Shown: positions 26,279-35,186, counted from the first letter of the stretch. The stretch is DNA of 64,000 nt from an uncultured Eggerthella sp. (GCA_900542065.1 UQLU01000006.1:71380-135379), one strand, 5' to 3'. Made by a program: numbers and translations. The notes: generated by a model not told the origin, from the sequence alone.

Positions 26279-26755
26279 ATGACACACAAAATTGCTGTAA
26301 GCGCATGCCTGCTTGGTGTCCCTTGTCGCTATGATGGTGGCTCGAAGCCCAATGAAGAAGTAATCCAGTTTTTGGAAAATCATGATTGTAAAATCGTGCG
26401 TATTTGTCCCGAGGTGATGGGAGGGCTCTCTATCCCTCATCCTGCCAATGAAATTCGTTTTTCTGATGGCAAGCGTTATGTATGCGATAAAGAGGGCAAC
26501 GATAACACTGAAGCTTTCGAAGAAGGTGCACGTATAGCGTGTGAGCGCGCTTGTGTAAAGGAATGTACGCATGCCATCCTGAAAGCAAAAAGTCCTTCTT
26601 GCGGCGTGGGCGAAATATACGATGGAACCTTTTCTAAAACACTAATTTCTGGCGATGGGGTAGCGGCGGCGCTTTTGCGGGAGCGTGGATTGCGGCTTGC
26701 AACCGAAAAAACGTTTAAAGAGGAATTTAAAGAAGATTTTGGTATTTCGAGCTAG
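26279..26755 (+). CDS. DUF523 family protein
   Basis: A 158-residue DUF523 protein, identified by the opening VSACLLGVPCRYDGGSKPN, the ICPEVMGGLSIPH block, and AILKAKSPSCGVGEIYDG near the C terminus. The cysteines in these blocks are conserved in the family and may bind a metal or cluster. No biochemical role is established; relatives are sometimes fused to DUF1722 or photolyase-related domains. AAAAAGGAA precedes the ATG. It is probably transcribed alone and converges on the NifX-like gene. Confidence 0.88.
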   Translation: MTHKIAVSACLLGVPCRYDGGSKPNEEVIQFLENHDCKIVRICPEVMGGLSIPHPANEIRFSDGKRYVCDKEGNDNTEAFEEGARIACERACVKECTHAILKAKSPSCGVGEIYDGTFSKTLISGDGVAAALLRERGLRLATEKTFKEEFKEDFGISS

Positions 26756-26812
26756 CGTAGTTTGAAATACGAGCTTGAAACAGTGTGGTCTTGCTTGTAA
26801 TCGACCGATTTA

Positions 26813-27136
26813 CTATACGCAGGCTGCTACTTCTGCAGGATGATCGTTGAGGTAGCTTGCGACTACGTCAAAGGCGCGTCCAGATGCGCCAGAAACTACT
26901 TTGATGCCTGCGTTTTCCATGCTCTCAATTTCTTTTTCTGAAATTGCACCACAGATAAGAATTTTGACATCAATTTGTCGTAGGAAATTTGCCTGAGAAC
27001 CACAAAGATGCCCTTGACTAGGGAGATTGCGCGAATCAACCATTTCACCATTTTCTATTTTGTAGTAATTAAAGTTGGTGCAACAGCTAAAATGGCTGCT
27101 TACATCCAAACCTTCACTTGCTACAGCAATTCTCAT
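26813..27136 (-). CDS. NifX/NifB-like dinitrogenase iron-molybdenum cofactor family protein
   Basis: A 107-residue single-domain protein of the NifX/NafY type (MRIAVASEGLDVSSHFSCCTNF start, then FDV near the end). The small alpha/beta fold resembles RNase H. Family members bind iron-sulfur or iron-molybdenum clusters, but many anaerobes without nitrogenase carry them, often with Mrp/ParA-type cluster carriers; no nif gene is seen here. The ATG at 27136 follows AAGGGAAG; an upstream in-frame ATG at 27205 lacks a ribosome binding site. An additional Cys-Cys pair near residue 18 and a Cys near the C terminus may be ligands. Confidence 0.82.
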   Translation of the reverse strand: MRIAVASEGLDVSSHFSCCTNFNYYKIENGEMVDSRNLPSQGHLCGSQANFLRQIDVKILICGAISEKEIESMENAGIKVVSGASGRAFDVVASYLNDHPAEVAACV

Positions 27137-27438
27137 GGCTTCCCTTGTCGTTACCTGTCTAGATTGTAGATAGCAAGAAAATAGCTTCAAAAAAATCGCA
27201 TCCAAATTCTGCGATAGTGTTGCGTATAGGTAGGGAACAAATACTTGTCGATACCTTCTTGCTATCTGTACATGTTCACGATAACGCCTAATGTAATGAA
27301 GCCCTACTTATTTTGGACTAAGGGCAGTTTTAAGGGTGCGATAGGAACAGTGATACAAATAAAGCATAGATAAATTCATGCGATAGCTGTGGATTTAGGG
27401 AAGCGAAAAGATTTTTTAAAAATTGCCCAAAAAAGTAC

Positions 27439-27466
27439 TTGCATCTTTGAAAAAGTCTTGTAATAA
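27439..27466 (+). promoter_or_regulatory. Promoter of tRNA-Glu
   Basis: TTGCAT and TAATAA are 16 bases apart, about 30 bases before the tRNA. The 360-base gap from 27137 to 27496 otherwise holds only a short GCCCT/AGGGC inverted repeat at 27301-27325. Confidence 0.5.
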
Positions 27467-27496
27467 TAAACGGGCTGCTTTCGAAGCAGGAAAAAA

Positions 27497-27571
27497 GTCC
27501 CCATCGTCTAGCGGTCAGGACGCGGCCCTTTCAAGGCTGAAACACGGGTTCGATTCCCGTTGGGGGCACCA
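27497..27571 (+). tRNA. tRNA-Glu (anticodon TTC), CCA encoded
   Basis: The acceptor GTCCCCA pairs with TGGGGGC, discriminator A, CCA at 27569-27571. The anticodon loop CTTTCAA gives TTC, reading GAA and GAG. T-loop GGTTCGATTCC is present. Confidence 0.96.
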
Positions 27572-27579
27572 CAAATTTC

Positions 27580-27605
27580 AGGTTCTGCTTTGCAGAACCT
27601 TTTTT
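27580..27605 (+). terminator. Terminator after tRNA-Glu
   Basis: AGGTTCTGC pairs with GCAGAACCT around a TTT loop, followed by TTTTT. Confidence 0.85.
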
Positions 27606-27709
27606 ATTTATACAGGGGTTATGGATATAGCCTGCATGAGCAAGAAAATCGCATACACTTCTTTATGCGTAATTGCTCTGATTGCATGGTTGTTCACAAG
27701 GAGAGTTTC

Positions 27710-28099
27710 TTGAAGAAGCTGCTGGCTCAGTTTATGAAATTTGGCATCGTAGGCGTTATTGCTTTTGTCATAGACTATGGCTTTATGGTGCTTCTTACTG
27801 AAGTATTTAATGTCCCTTACCTGATAAGTACTACGGTTTCTTTTATTATCTCTGTTGTTTTTAACTACTTTGCTTCTATGCGATTCGTCTTTAAACGTAA
27901 AGACGATATGAGCCGAAGGCGTGAATTCATTATCTTTATTGTACTTTCGGTAATAGGCCTGGCAATAAATGACGTATTCATGTGGTTAATGGTAGATTTT
28001 CTCTATATTGACTACCGCATTTCTAAAATTGTGGTTACCTTTATAGTTGCTGTTTGGAACTTCGTCACACGAAAGATCTTCCTCGAAGCAAAAGACTGA
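27710..28099 (+). CDS. GtrA family membrane protein
   Basis: A 129-residue protein of four membrane segments with the GtrA signature start (FMKFGIVGVIAFVIDYGFMVLL) and the FNYFASMRFVF loop. GtrA proteins are thought to flip or move polyprenyl-linked sugars across the membrane for surface glycosylation. TTG at 27710 is the best start: AAGGAG lies 7 bases before it, and earlier in-frame ATGs have none. Two large glycosyltransferases follow on the same strand, which suggests a small surface-polysaccharide unit. Confidence 0.85.
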   Translation: MKKLLAQFMKFGIVGVIAFVIDYGFMVLLTEVFNVPYLISTTVSFIISVVFNYFASMRFVFKRKDDMSRRREFIIFIVLSVIGLAINDVFMWLMVDFLYIDYRISKIVVTFIVAVWNFVTRKIFLEAKD

Positions 28100-28242
28100 T
28101 CGGCAAGAGATTTCAACACGTCTAACCGAGATGTCTGATAATAAGCGATAATAGATTCTTAGGGGTCAATTTAGCTTGCGAGATGCATAGCTAGAATTAA
28201 TCCCTAGAAGTCCTTATTTTTCGCGAGGGAAGAGGAACGTGT

Positions 28243-30744
28243 ATGAATGTATCGTTCAAAACCATTCGTCGTTCAGGCGATAAAGTGTATATTCTCTCAG
28301 AGATTTCTGATTACGATGAGCGCCTTCCTGTTGTGCTTTCTGCCTCAACAGAATCTGGCGCCCTCATTCCTTCCGACACGTTTCCTTACTGCGATATAAA
28401 CGACACCTTTGCTCTGCGTGATGTACTCTATGATGGGTCGCTTGCTAACCAAGGCATGGCTCTTCCTCCTCTTCATACAAAGAATTCCGCAGGGGTTCGT
28501 TTTTTTGTTATTTCTTTGCCATGGTTAGAGGTAAAGAGATGGGATTTAGTCTTTCGGGCTATAGATGCATCAGGCACCGTAGTTTCTTCGTGCAGAAAGT
28601 CGCTTGATCCTTTAACTACCTCAATTAAGGCGCTTGCATCTCAGCGCACAAGTCCTGAAACGGGTGAAATGATTGAGGATTTAGAGGGTCGTTTTGTGCA
28701 CGATCGTATACATGTAAGCTTTATTCGTGCCGTTGAAATTGAAGACAATTATCGCATTTCAGCTTTGATTGAAATGCCTTACCATGAAGAAACGCGCGTT
28801 GAATGCGACTTTTTGGATTCGCATGGTAAGCCACTCTCGCTTGAATATCGAGTAGTGGAAGATTCTATCGCTCAGCCTCCTGAGTACGGATCAATCCGTA
28901 GACGCTACATGATTGTGTCTTTCTTGGTTGATAAGCAAAGTCCATATCTCTGTTTATGTGCCACCGATACTCAGGGCACTATTTCTCCTGGTTTTGCTGT
29001 ACTGGGTACAAAAACACTTGAGACGCTAAATGCGCGTTTTTGTGATCGTACGACGAGCGCTTATAACGATCCTGAGTATCATACGTGGTTTGTTGAGCAT
29101 CATCGCGCTGATGTGCCTGCTTTATTGGAGCAGGTTGCAACAAGATTTGAAAATGAACCGTTGTTTAGTATTGTATGCTTGCTTACCGATGATCCCGATC
29201 ATCATATATACGATTTTGTTAATTCGGTTGCCCAGCAAAGTTATGGTCGTTGGGAATTAATAATGGTTGATATGTTGGGTACTAAGGGTAGGGTATCTGA
29301 CTTAAAAGAACTTCTCGACGACGATCGTTTCTACATTATTGATGCTGACCCTTCGGTTGGTATTGATGAAAATTTTGATGCAGGTATGGCAGCTGCCGAA
29401 GGCGATTTTATTCTGTTTACAAAAGTGCGAGATGTTTTAGCGCCTGATGCGCTGTTTGAATTTGTTCGCGTTATCAACGAATACCCTGATTGTGATTTCT
29501 TATATTCCGACGTGGATACCTGTGATGCGCAGGGTATTCATTCGCAACCGCTCTTCCGTCCCGACTTTTCTCCCGAGCTTTTGCGTTCATACAACTATAT
29601 TCGCGATTTGGTTGTTATGCGTGAATCGCTCTATGCAGAGATTTCACCTCTGTCGTACAGCATGTTTAGCGCATCGGGTTATGAATTGGTGCTGCGCGCA
29701 ACAGAAAAAGCGCGTCGCGTTTGTCATGTACCTCGTGTTTTATGCCATCGCAGATTCGCAACGGTAGAGCCGCCTGATGCTATGGTTTCTCGTATTGAAC
29801 AAGAAGTAGGGCGCAAAGCACTTGTGGCACATTGTCAGCGTTTGGGATTAAAGGCAGAGGTACTCAACGAAGATGTGGCCGGACACTACCGCGTGCGTCA
29901 TGTGCTGGTAGACCATCCTCATGTGGTAATAGTCGTGTCGTACGAAGGCGATCCTGTATTACTGCAGACGTGCGTGAAGTCGCTCTACGACAAAATTACC
30001 TATCAGAACTTTGAGATTGTGGTAGTGGATGCAGGGTCCCATGCTGAAGCAGATCAGGAATGTTTTGATGCGCTACGTGATCAGTATGATACGTTTTCGG
30101 TGTTGAGCTGGAACGAGCCCATCAATCGTCCGAAAATGGCAAACTTTGCTGCCCAGCAAACAAAAGGTGAATTTTTGCTTTTTGTAAATGGTGATGCACG
30201 TATTTTGTCGGATGATGCCATCGAAGTGCTTCTAGGGTATTTCCAATCTCCCAATGTTGGCATTGTTGGTCCTAAGCAATTGTTTGTGGACGGTACGATT
30301 GAACATGCTGGCATTGTTGTTGGTGGAACGCGGGTTGTAACGCCGCTCTTTAGGCATCTTCCTTCAAGTTGGCATGGCTATCTTGATAGGGCACGTGTTG
30401 CGCAAAACGTTTCTGCGGTAACGGGTGAATGTATGATGATTCGTCGAAGTGCTTATGACGAAGTTGGTGGCTTTAGCGAAGAATTAGCACTTTTCTATGG
30501 CGATGTTGATTTTTGTCTGAAGATTCGCAACGCGGGCTATTTGACGGTATATACCCCGTTTGTCGAACTGGGTCATTTAAAGAGTGCAACACGACTTCGC
30601 ATTCACTCTAAAGAGCTAAGAATAAAACGTCGTCGCGAAATGGCCTATTTGCAATCCGCATGGCCAGAAGTATTTATCGAAGGCGATGCTTTCGGCAATC
30701 CAAATCTTGATCCTGATAGCTCGTATTTTGCATTAAAGCAGTAA
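28243..30744 (+). CDS. Large tandem GT2 glycosyltransferase-like protein (first of two paralogues)
   Basis: An 833-residue soluble protein. About 290 N-terminal residues form a beta-rich region I do not recognise. Two GT-A domains follow, starting near residue 307 (FSIVCLLTDDP) and near residue 559 (HVVIVVSYEGD). The second holds a late GECMMIRRSAYDEVGGF and FYGDVDFCLKIRNAGY block, typical of rhamnosyl-type GT2 enzymes. Neither domain has a clean DxD metal motif: the second reads VNGDAR where the paralogue reads DNDTE. It may be a weak or accessory partner. GAAGAGGAA precedes the ATG. The next gene is a paralogue of the same layout. Confidence 0.82.
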   Translation: MNVSFKTIRRSGDKVYILSEISDYDERLPVVLSASTESGALIPSDTFPYCDINDTFALRDVLYDGSLANQGMALPPLHTKNSAGVRFFVISLPWLEVKRWDLVFRAIDASGTVVSSCRKSLDPLTTSIKALASQRTSPETGEMIEDLEGRFVHDRIHVSFIRAVEIEDNYRISALIEMPYHEETRVECDFLDSHGKPLSLEYRVVEDSIAQPPEYGSIRRRYMIVSFLVDKQSPYLCLCATDTQGTISPGFAVLGTKTLETLNARFCDRTTSAYNDPEYHTWFVEHHRADVPALLEQVATRFENEPLFSIVCLLTDDPDHHIYDFVNSVAQQSYGRWELIMVDMLGTKGRVSDLKELLDDDRFYIIDADPSVGIDENFDAGMAAAEGDFILFTKVRDVLAPDALFEFVRVINEYPDCDFLYSDVDTCDAQGIHSQPLFRPDFSPELLRSYNYIRDLVVMRESLYAEISPLSYSMFSASGYELVLRATEKARRVCHVPRVLCHRRFATVEPPDAMVSRIEQEVGRKALVAHCQRLGLKAEVLNEDVAGHYRVRHVLVDHPHVVIVVSYEGDPVLLQTCVKSLYDKITYQNFEIVVVDAGSHAEADQECFDALRDQYDTFSVLSWNEPINRPKMANFAAQQTKGEFLLFVNGDARILSDDAIEVLLGYFQSPNVGIVGPKQLFVDGTIEHAGIVVGGTRVVTPLFRHLPSSWHGYLDRARVAQNVSAVTGECMMIRRSAYDEVGGFSEELALFYGDVDFCLKIRNAGYLTVYTPFVELGHLKSATRLRIHSKELRIKRRREMAYLQSAWPEVFIEGDAFGNPNLDPDSSYFALKQ

Positions 30745-30777
30745 TTGGGGCATTGCTGGATCGGTGCTTGGAGCTCT

Positions 30778-30783
30778 TATAAT
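30778..30783 (+). promoter_or_regulatory. Possible -10 element between the two glycosyltransferases
   Basis: A perfect TATAAT in the 98-base spacer, with TTGCTG 19 bases upstream. The spacing is long, so this is a tentative internal promoter. Confidence 0.3.
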
Positions 30784-30842
30784 TGCGCAAACAACAGTAC
30801 TAATAGCAATAGTGAAACAATGATAGTGGTAGATAGCAATAA

Positions 30843-33431
30843 ATGAACGTACGTATTGAAAGCATGAGTCATGGAGATGGGAAGGTCTATCTTCAGATGG
30901 TACTTGACCGCTTGACCCCTCAAGCGGAAGTGCTTCTTGATGCCCATTTAAAAGATGGCACCAAGATTCCTGCCCATCTTTTTCCATTTGTTCCTATAGA
31001 TCCGTCTTCTGCTGCAAATTATGTGGTGGTCCTTCCACGTTTTGAAGTGCGCGAGGTAGACCTTACTTTTGTTGAGTATTCGGGAGAAGGATCGCCTCTA
31101 GGCCAGAGCCGCCTAACGGTTGAAATGAATATGATGCGTTGGCGCACCCGTTTTAATGCGTTGGTTCACAATGAGCTTATTGCTCAGATGTTTGATATTG
31201 AGCGAGAGTATTGCGCCAACCGAATGAACATCTTTTTCACGCAAGCGATCGATGATGGCGATGAAATTGTGGTAAAGATGCTTGTGGATATGCCTCATAT
31301 TGAAGGCGCAGATATTATGGTGGATTTTTCGGATCGTTGGGGAAACGAGATAGATCTACCCGTTTATCCGCTTATTGATGAGGTGGTTTCACCTGCTGAA
31401 TTCGGTGATTCTCCTCGACTTCATATTGGTTTTTCGGTGCGTGTCCGTAGTGAAAACAAAGATTTTTGTGCCACGGTATATGATGCCAATGAATTGATCT
31501 CAGGTGGCTTCGCTCATTTTTGTGATGAAACGTATGAATCGCTTCGTGATTCCTATATGGATACCATGGCGGATGCTTCACAAGATGAAGAATATGAACA
31601 GTGGTATCGTCGGCACTGTGAAACCCTTGCAGGATTAGCTTCTCAGCGCGAACGGTCGTTTTCTTATCAGCCAATTATCAGTTTGGTGCTGCCTCTTTTC
31701 AAAGAAGACGTGTGTTATTTACCAGCAACGCTGATGGCACTTTCTCAGCAAACCTATAGTGCATTTGAGCTTGTTGTGGTTGATTGCGGAGTAGATGAAG
31801 CGACGTTTAATCACACCTTCCGTGAATGGCAAGATGATGATCGTCTTGTTCATATTGCAGGGGATGTAACTCTTGATGAGGCGACGGCTCGCGTTAGCGG
31901 TATTGTGCAGTCTCGAGGTGAAATATGCGCGGTTCTTGACCCCCGTATTATTTTGGCACCTGAGGCACTGTTTGAATATGTGCGCCTACTGAATAAAATT
32001 CATTCGGAAAATGAAGATAAGGCTAAGAGCAAAACCAATGCGAAAGCCAAGGGGAAAGACCAAGCGCCTTTGCAGGCTAGTGAATCGCCAGATCTAGAAG
32101 AAGCTGCTTGCGCGCCTGATGGGGCGCCGATTGTGGCATTTCCGCAGGTAAAGGAAGTTCCTTGTGATCTTGCCTATGCAAATCACGACTACTTTGATAG
32201 GGAATTAGGGTTCCATGACCCGCAATTAAAACCAGTCTATTCTCCTGATTTGCTCTATTCCTATTTCTACGCTGGTCCACTTATTTTTATCTCGCGTTCT
32301 CTGATAGATGTCATTTCTCAGGGCGAAGGGTTTTCAAGCGATGCATTTGAATATGATTTGATGCTTAAGGCATCGAATCGCGCTAACAGAATTGAGCGTA
32401 TCGATAAAGTTTTATATCACATTCAAGATGCTGCTTGTATTTCGGCTGAAGCAGAAAAAATTGAGGCGCGTCGTGAAGAAGAAGCGTTCCGCTTGGGAAG
32501 AAAAGCCCTTGCACTTCATTTGCGTCGTCTTCATATTGATGCGGTGGTGCTCTCTGAAATATCTGAGCGTATATATAAGGTGAAGTATCGTTTGCCAGAG
32601 CATCGTCCTTCGCTTTCGATTATTATTCCCATCAAAGATGAAGTGGAATTGTTGGATACGTGCTTATCATCGCTGGTTGAGCACGATACGCTTGATTGCT
32701 GCGAAATCGTTATTGTAGATAACGGTAGTACCGATCCAGCAACGCGGGCGTATCTTGCCGAGCTTGATTGTAAGCTCCCTCGCGTGCAAATTGTTTCATA
32801 CGATAAGCCTTTTAATCCACCGGCAATTGCGAATGCTGCTGCTGCGTTGTGTAGGTCGGATTATCTTTTGTTTTTGGATAACGACACAGAAGCTATATCT
32901 GAAGGAGCAATTTCTGCTTTATTGGCGGATTGTCTACGCAGTGACGTGGGAGTTGTGGGGGCAAAATTGCTCTATCCCGATGACACGGTTCAGCATGCAG
33001 GCATAATGGTTGGCGCTTACGGCTCTGCGGGAAATATTGCGGTTAATATGGCACGCAGTGCGGAGGGCTATGCTAAACGCCTTATTTGCTCGAGTAACGT
33101 ATCTGCGGTTTCTAGCTCAGTTATGATGGTTAAACGTTCTGTCTTTCTAGAGGTCGGCGGATTTGATGAGCGTTTCATGGTGAGCTGTCACGATGTTGAT
33201 TTTTGTCTCAAGGTTAACAAGGCAGGTTATCGTGTGGTGTTCGATGGCGGTATTGAGTTCTACCACCAGGAAAATGCGACAAGTGGCCACACGTTAACAG
33301 AGCATCAGTTGCTTCGCGCTGAACGAGAACGTGCTTTCTTGCATTATCGTTGGCCTCGCTACTTCATTAAGGGCGATCCTTATTTCAGTGAATCCTTCGA
33401 TAAAGATTCACCTTATTTCCGTCTCAGTTAA
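30843..33431 (+). CDS. Large tandem GT2 glycosyltransferase (second of two paralogues)
   Basis: An 862-residue paralogue of the preceding protein with the same order: beta-rich N-terminal region, a first GT-A domain from about residue 277, and a second from about residue 590. The second domain is canonical, with SIIIPIKDE, IVIVDNGSTD, the metal-binding FLDNDTE motif near residue 678, and DVDFCLKVNKAGY. The first lacks a clear DxD (VLDPRI). An Ala/Lys-rich linker (about residues 390-425) is absent from the other copy. It probably transfers sugars to a surface polysaccharide, such as a rhamnose-rich polymer (inference). The ribosome binding site is weak. Confidence 0.87.
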   Translation: MNVRIESMSHGDGKVYLQMVLDRLTPQAEVLLDAHLKDGTKIPAHLFPFVPIDPSSAANYVVVLPRFEVREVDLTFVEYSGEGSPLGQSRLTVEMNMMRWRTRFNALVHNELIAQMFDIEREYCANRMNIFFTQAIDDGDEIVVKMLVDMPHIEGADIMVDFSDRWGNEIDLPVYPLIDEVVSPAEFGDSPRLHIGFSVRVRSENKDFCATVYDANELISGGFAHFCDETYESLRDSYMDTMADASQDEEYEQWYRRHCETLAGLASQRERSFSYQPIISLVLPLFKEDVCYLPATLMALSQQTYSAFELVVVDCGVDEATFNHTFREWQDDDRLVHIAGDVTLDEATARVSGIVQSRGEICAVLDPRIILAPEALFEYVRLLNKIHSENEDKAKSKTNAKAKGKDQAPLQASESPDLEEAACAPDGAPIVAFPQVKEVPCDLAYANHDYFDRELGFHDPQLKPVYSPDLLYSYFYAGPLIFISRSLIDVISQGEGFSSDAFEYDLMLKASNRANRIERIDKVLYHIQDAACISAEAEKIEARREEEAFRLGRKALALHLRRLHIDAVVLSEISERIYKVKYRLPEHRPSLSIIIPIKDEVELLDTCLSSLVEHDTLDCCEIVIVDNGSTDPATRAYLAELDCKLPRVQIVSYDKPFNPPAIANAAAALCRSDYLLFLDNDTEAISEGAISALLADCLRSDVGVVGAKLLYPDDTVQHAGIMVGAYGSAGNIAVNMARSAEGYAKRLICSSNVSAVSSSVMMVKRSVFLEVGGFDERFMVSCHDVDFCLKVNKAGYRVVFDGGIEFYHQENATSGHTLTEHQLLRAERERAFLHYRWPRYFIKGDPYFSESFDKDSPYFRLS

Positions 33432-33462
33432 GCGCTGCGTGTTAAATGATGTGTGGAATTTC

Positions 33463-33491
33463 TTGAGAACCCTATACCCTTACGGTATAGT
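33463..33491 (+). promoter_or_regulatory. Promoter of the metN-metI operon
   Basis: TTGAGA and TATAGT are separated by 17 bases. The predicted start, near 33498, leaves a leader of about 40 bases. CTATACC-CTTAC-GGTATAG, a perfect inverted repeat, overlaps the spacer and -10 (33472-33490) and could be an operator. Confidence 0.65.
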
Positions 33492-33538
33492 AGGAAAGCT
33501 GCGTATCGAATATCGAATGCACCTAAGGAAATATGACT

Positions 33539-34279
33539 ATGATTCAGATCGAGAATCTTAATAAAACATACGAAGTGGCAAACAACGAAACCCATGTTGC
33601 TTTGCGCGACATTAACCTTACTATCGAAGATGGTTCTATTTTCGGTATTATCGGTCAGTCGGGTGCGGGTAAGTCCACTCTTGTTCGCTGCATTAATTTA
33701 CTTGAACGTCCTACTTCGGGCACGATCAAAATCGATGGTCGCGATATTACGCAGCTTACGGGTAAAGACCTACTGGAGCTTCGCAGTTCAGTAGGAATGA
33801 TTTTCCAGAATTTTAGTCTGTTTCAGCAGCGCAGTGTTTTACGCAACGTTATGTTTCCTCTTGAATTGCGCCATGTTGATAAGAAAAAAGCAGAAGAGCG
33901 CGCACTTGAATTATTGAAAATGGTTGGCCTAGAAGGTAAGGCTAACAAATATCCAAGCCAGCTTTCTGGTGGTCAGCAGCAGCGTGTAGCTATTGCACGT
34001 GCGCTAGCTAATCGTCCTTCTATTATGTTGTGCGATGAAGCTACAAGTGCACTTGATACTATGACAACCCATTCTATTTTGGAGTTGCTCAAGCGTATCA
34101 ATCAAGAACTGGGTGTAACCCTTATCATTATTACTCATTCACTAACCGTAGCAGAACTTATCTGCGATAACGTGGTTGTTATTGATGAAGGCGTCATTGT
34201 GGAGCAGGGCAAAACAGAAGACGTATTCAATAATCCTCAAAGTGAAGTTGCCAAAAAACTTCTTGAGAAAAGGCTGTAA
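33539..34279 (+). CDS. MetN-like ABC transporter ATPase lacking the C-terminal regulatory domain
   Basis: About 246 residues with Walker A GQSGAGKST, Q-loop FQNFSLF, signature LSGGQQQR and Walker B IMLCDEATSALD, the full set of an ABC import ATPase. The sequence is of the MetN/polar-amino-acid class, and the neighbour is a MetI-like permease, so D- or L-methionine uptake is likely. Standard MetN is about 340 residues and ends in a NIL (ACT-like) domain that senses methionine; this one stops right after the ATPase domain. ATG 33539 (AAGGA 9 bases before) is preferred over 33533. Confidence 0.85.
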   Translation: MIQIENLNKTYEVANNETHVALRDINLTIEDGSIFGIIGQSGAGKSTLVRCINLLERPTSGTIKIDGRDITQLTGKDLLELRSSVGMIFQNFSLFQQRSVLRNVMFPLELRHVDKKKAEERALELLKMVGLEGKANKYPSQLSGGQQQRVAIARALANRPSIMLCDEATSALDTMTTHSILELLKRINQELGVTLIIITHSLTVAELICDNVVVIDEGVIVEQGKTEDVFNNPQSEVAKKLLEKRL

Positions 34280-34284
34280 TACCT

Positions 34285-34962
34285 ATGGAATATCTTCAGT
34301 TATTTTTTGCACAATACGGCGAACTTCTTCTTCAGGGTACATGGGATACCATTGTAATGACGTTGGTATCAACCGTGTTTGCCTATATTATTGGTATTCC
34401 TCTTGGCGTTGCGGTTGTCTTGACTGATCCGAAGAAGGGCTTGCTTCCTAATAAAGCGGTAAATGCTGTTTTGGGATGGATCATTAATATTGGTCGTTCT
34501 ATTCCTTTCATCATTTTGCTGGTTGCTATTATTCCTTTTACTCGCTTAGTAGTAGGCACTTCGTTAGGTGTTCCTGGTGCTATCGTTCCTTTGGTTGTTT
34601 CGGCAGCTCCTTTTGTGGGACGTATGGTAGAGCAAAGCTTAGCTGAAGTGGATGCCAGCCTTGTCGAAGCCGCTCAAAGCTTTGGTGCTACGGTATGGCA
34701 AATTGTTATCAAAGTTTATTTATGGGAAAGCCTTCCTTCATTGATTCGCGGCTTCTCCATTACGCTTATCACCTTGCTTGGTTATTCCGCTATGGCAGGT
34801 ACCGTAGGCGCTGGCGGCTTAGGTGACATTGCTATTCGTTATGGTTATCAGCGCTACATGGTAGACATGATGATTGCAACAATTATCATCCTTATCGTAG
34901 TTGTCCAAGTAATTCAGAGTGTTTGTGACTTTGCTGCTCGCAAGGTGGACAAAAAGAAGTAG
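34285..34962 (+). CDS. metI: MetI-like ABC transporter permease
   Basis: A 225-residue membrane protein with about five or six membrane segments. It starts like MetI (GTWDTIVMTLVSTVFAYIIGIPLGV), and the EAA loop appears as VEAAQSFGATVWQIVIKVYLWE, the site that contacts the ATPase. The C-terminal YSAMAGTVGAGGLGDIAIRYGYQR block is typical of methionine permeases. It starts 5 bases after metN. No MetQ-type binding protein follows; the unit ends in a strong terminator, so the binding protein must lie elsewhere. Confidence 0.9.
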   Translation: MEYLQLFFAQYGELLLQGTWDTIVMTLVSTVFAYIIGIPLGVAVVLTDPKKGLLPNKAVNAVLGWIINIGRSIPFIILLVAIIPFTRLVVGTSLGVPGAIVPLVVSAAPFVGRMVEQSLAEVDASLVEAAQSFGATVWQIVIKVYLWESLPSLIRGFSITLITLLGYSAMAGTVGAGGLGDIAIRYGYQRYMVDMMIATIIILIVVVQVIQSVCDFAARKVDKKK

Positions 34963-35028
34963 TTTTCACTTTAGAGTTTTAGCTAAAACTAAAACAAAGC
35001 CAAAACGTAGATAGTTTTGCTGCAACAC

Positions 35029-35068
35029 AAAAAAGAACAGCTTGTATGGTATGAGCTGTTCTTTTTTA
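35029..35068 (+). terminator. Terminator after metI
   Basis: AAAAAAGAACAGCT pairs perfectly with AGCTGTTCTTTTTT around an 11-base loop; T-rich on the + strand and A-rich before, so it could work both ways. Confidence 0.85.
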
Positions 35069-35105
35069 TATTGTTATGTGTGGTTTGTCGCACAGCTGCA
35101 GGGTG

Positions 35106-35131
35106 GTTTCTTATCGAAACAATAACGAAAC
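35106..35131 (+). promoter_or_regulatory. GlnR-type operator upstream of glnA
   Basis: GAAAC at 35116 and GAAAC at 35127 are 11 bases apart, one helical turn, with GTTTC (the inverted half-site) at 35106. Actinomycete GlnR sites consist of GnnAC and GAAAC half-sites 11 bases apart. A GlnR-like gene follows glnA. The site overlaps the -35 region of the glnA promoter. Confidence 0.55.
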
Positions 35132-35142
35132 ATCTTCATGGA

Positions 35143-35148
35143 TATAAT
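35143..35148 (+). promoter_or_regulatory. glnA promoter -10 element
   Basis: A perfect TATAAT with no good -35 at the usual place, where the GAAAC half-sites lie instead. That fits a promoter needing an activator. Confidence 0.5.
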
Positions 35149-35186
35149 AGCCTTGAGTGTTGTAAGGCTTCCAGGAGGATAAACTC

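Noticed and set aside
27560..27709. Longer start for the GtrA protein
   Set aside because: The extended frame begins inside tRNA-Glu and passes through its terminator; TTG at 27710 has a good ribosome binding site.
33492..33532. SAM riboswitch in front of metN
   Set aside because: The predicted leader is only about 40 bases, too short for a SAM riboswitch, and no matching core is seen.
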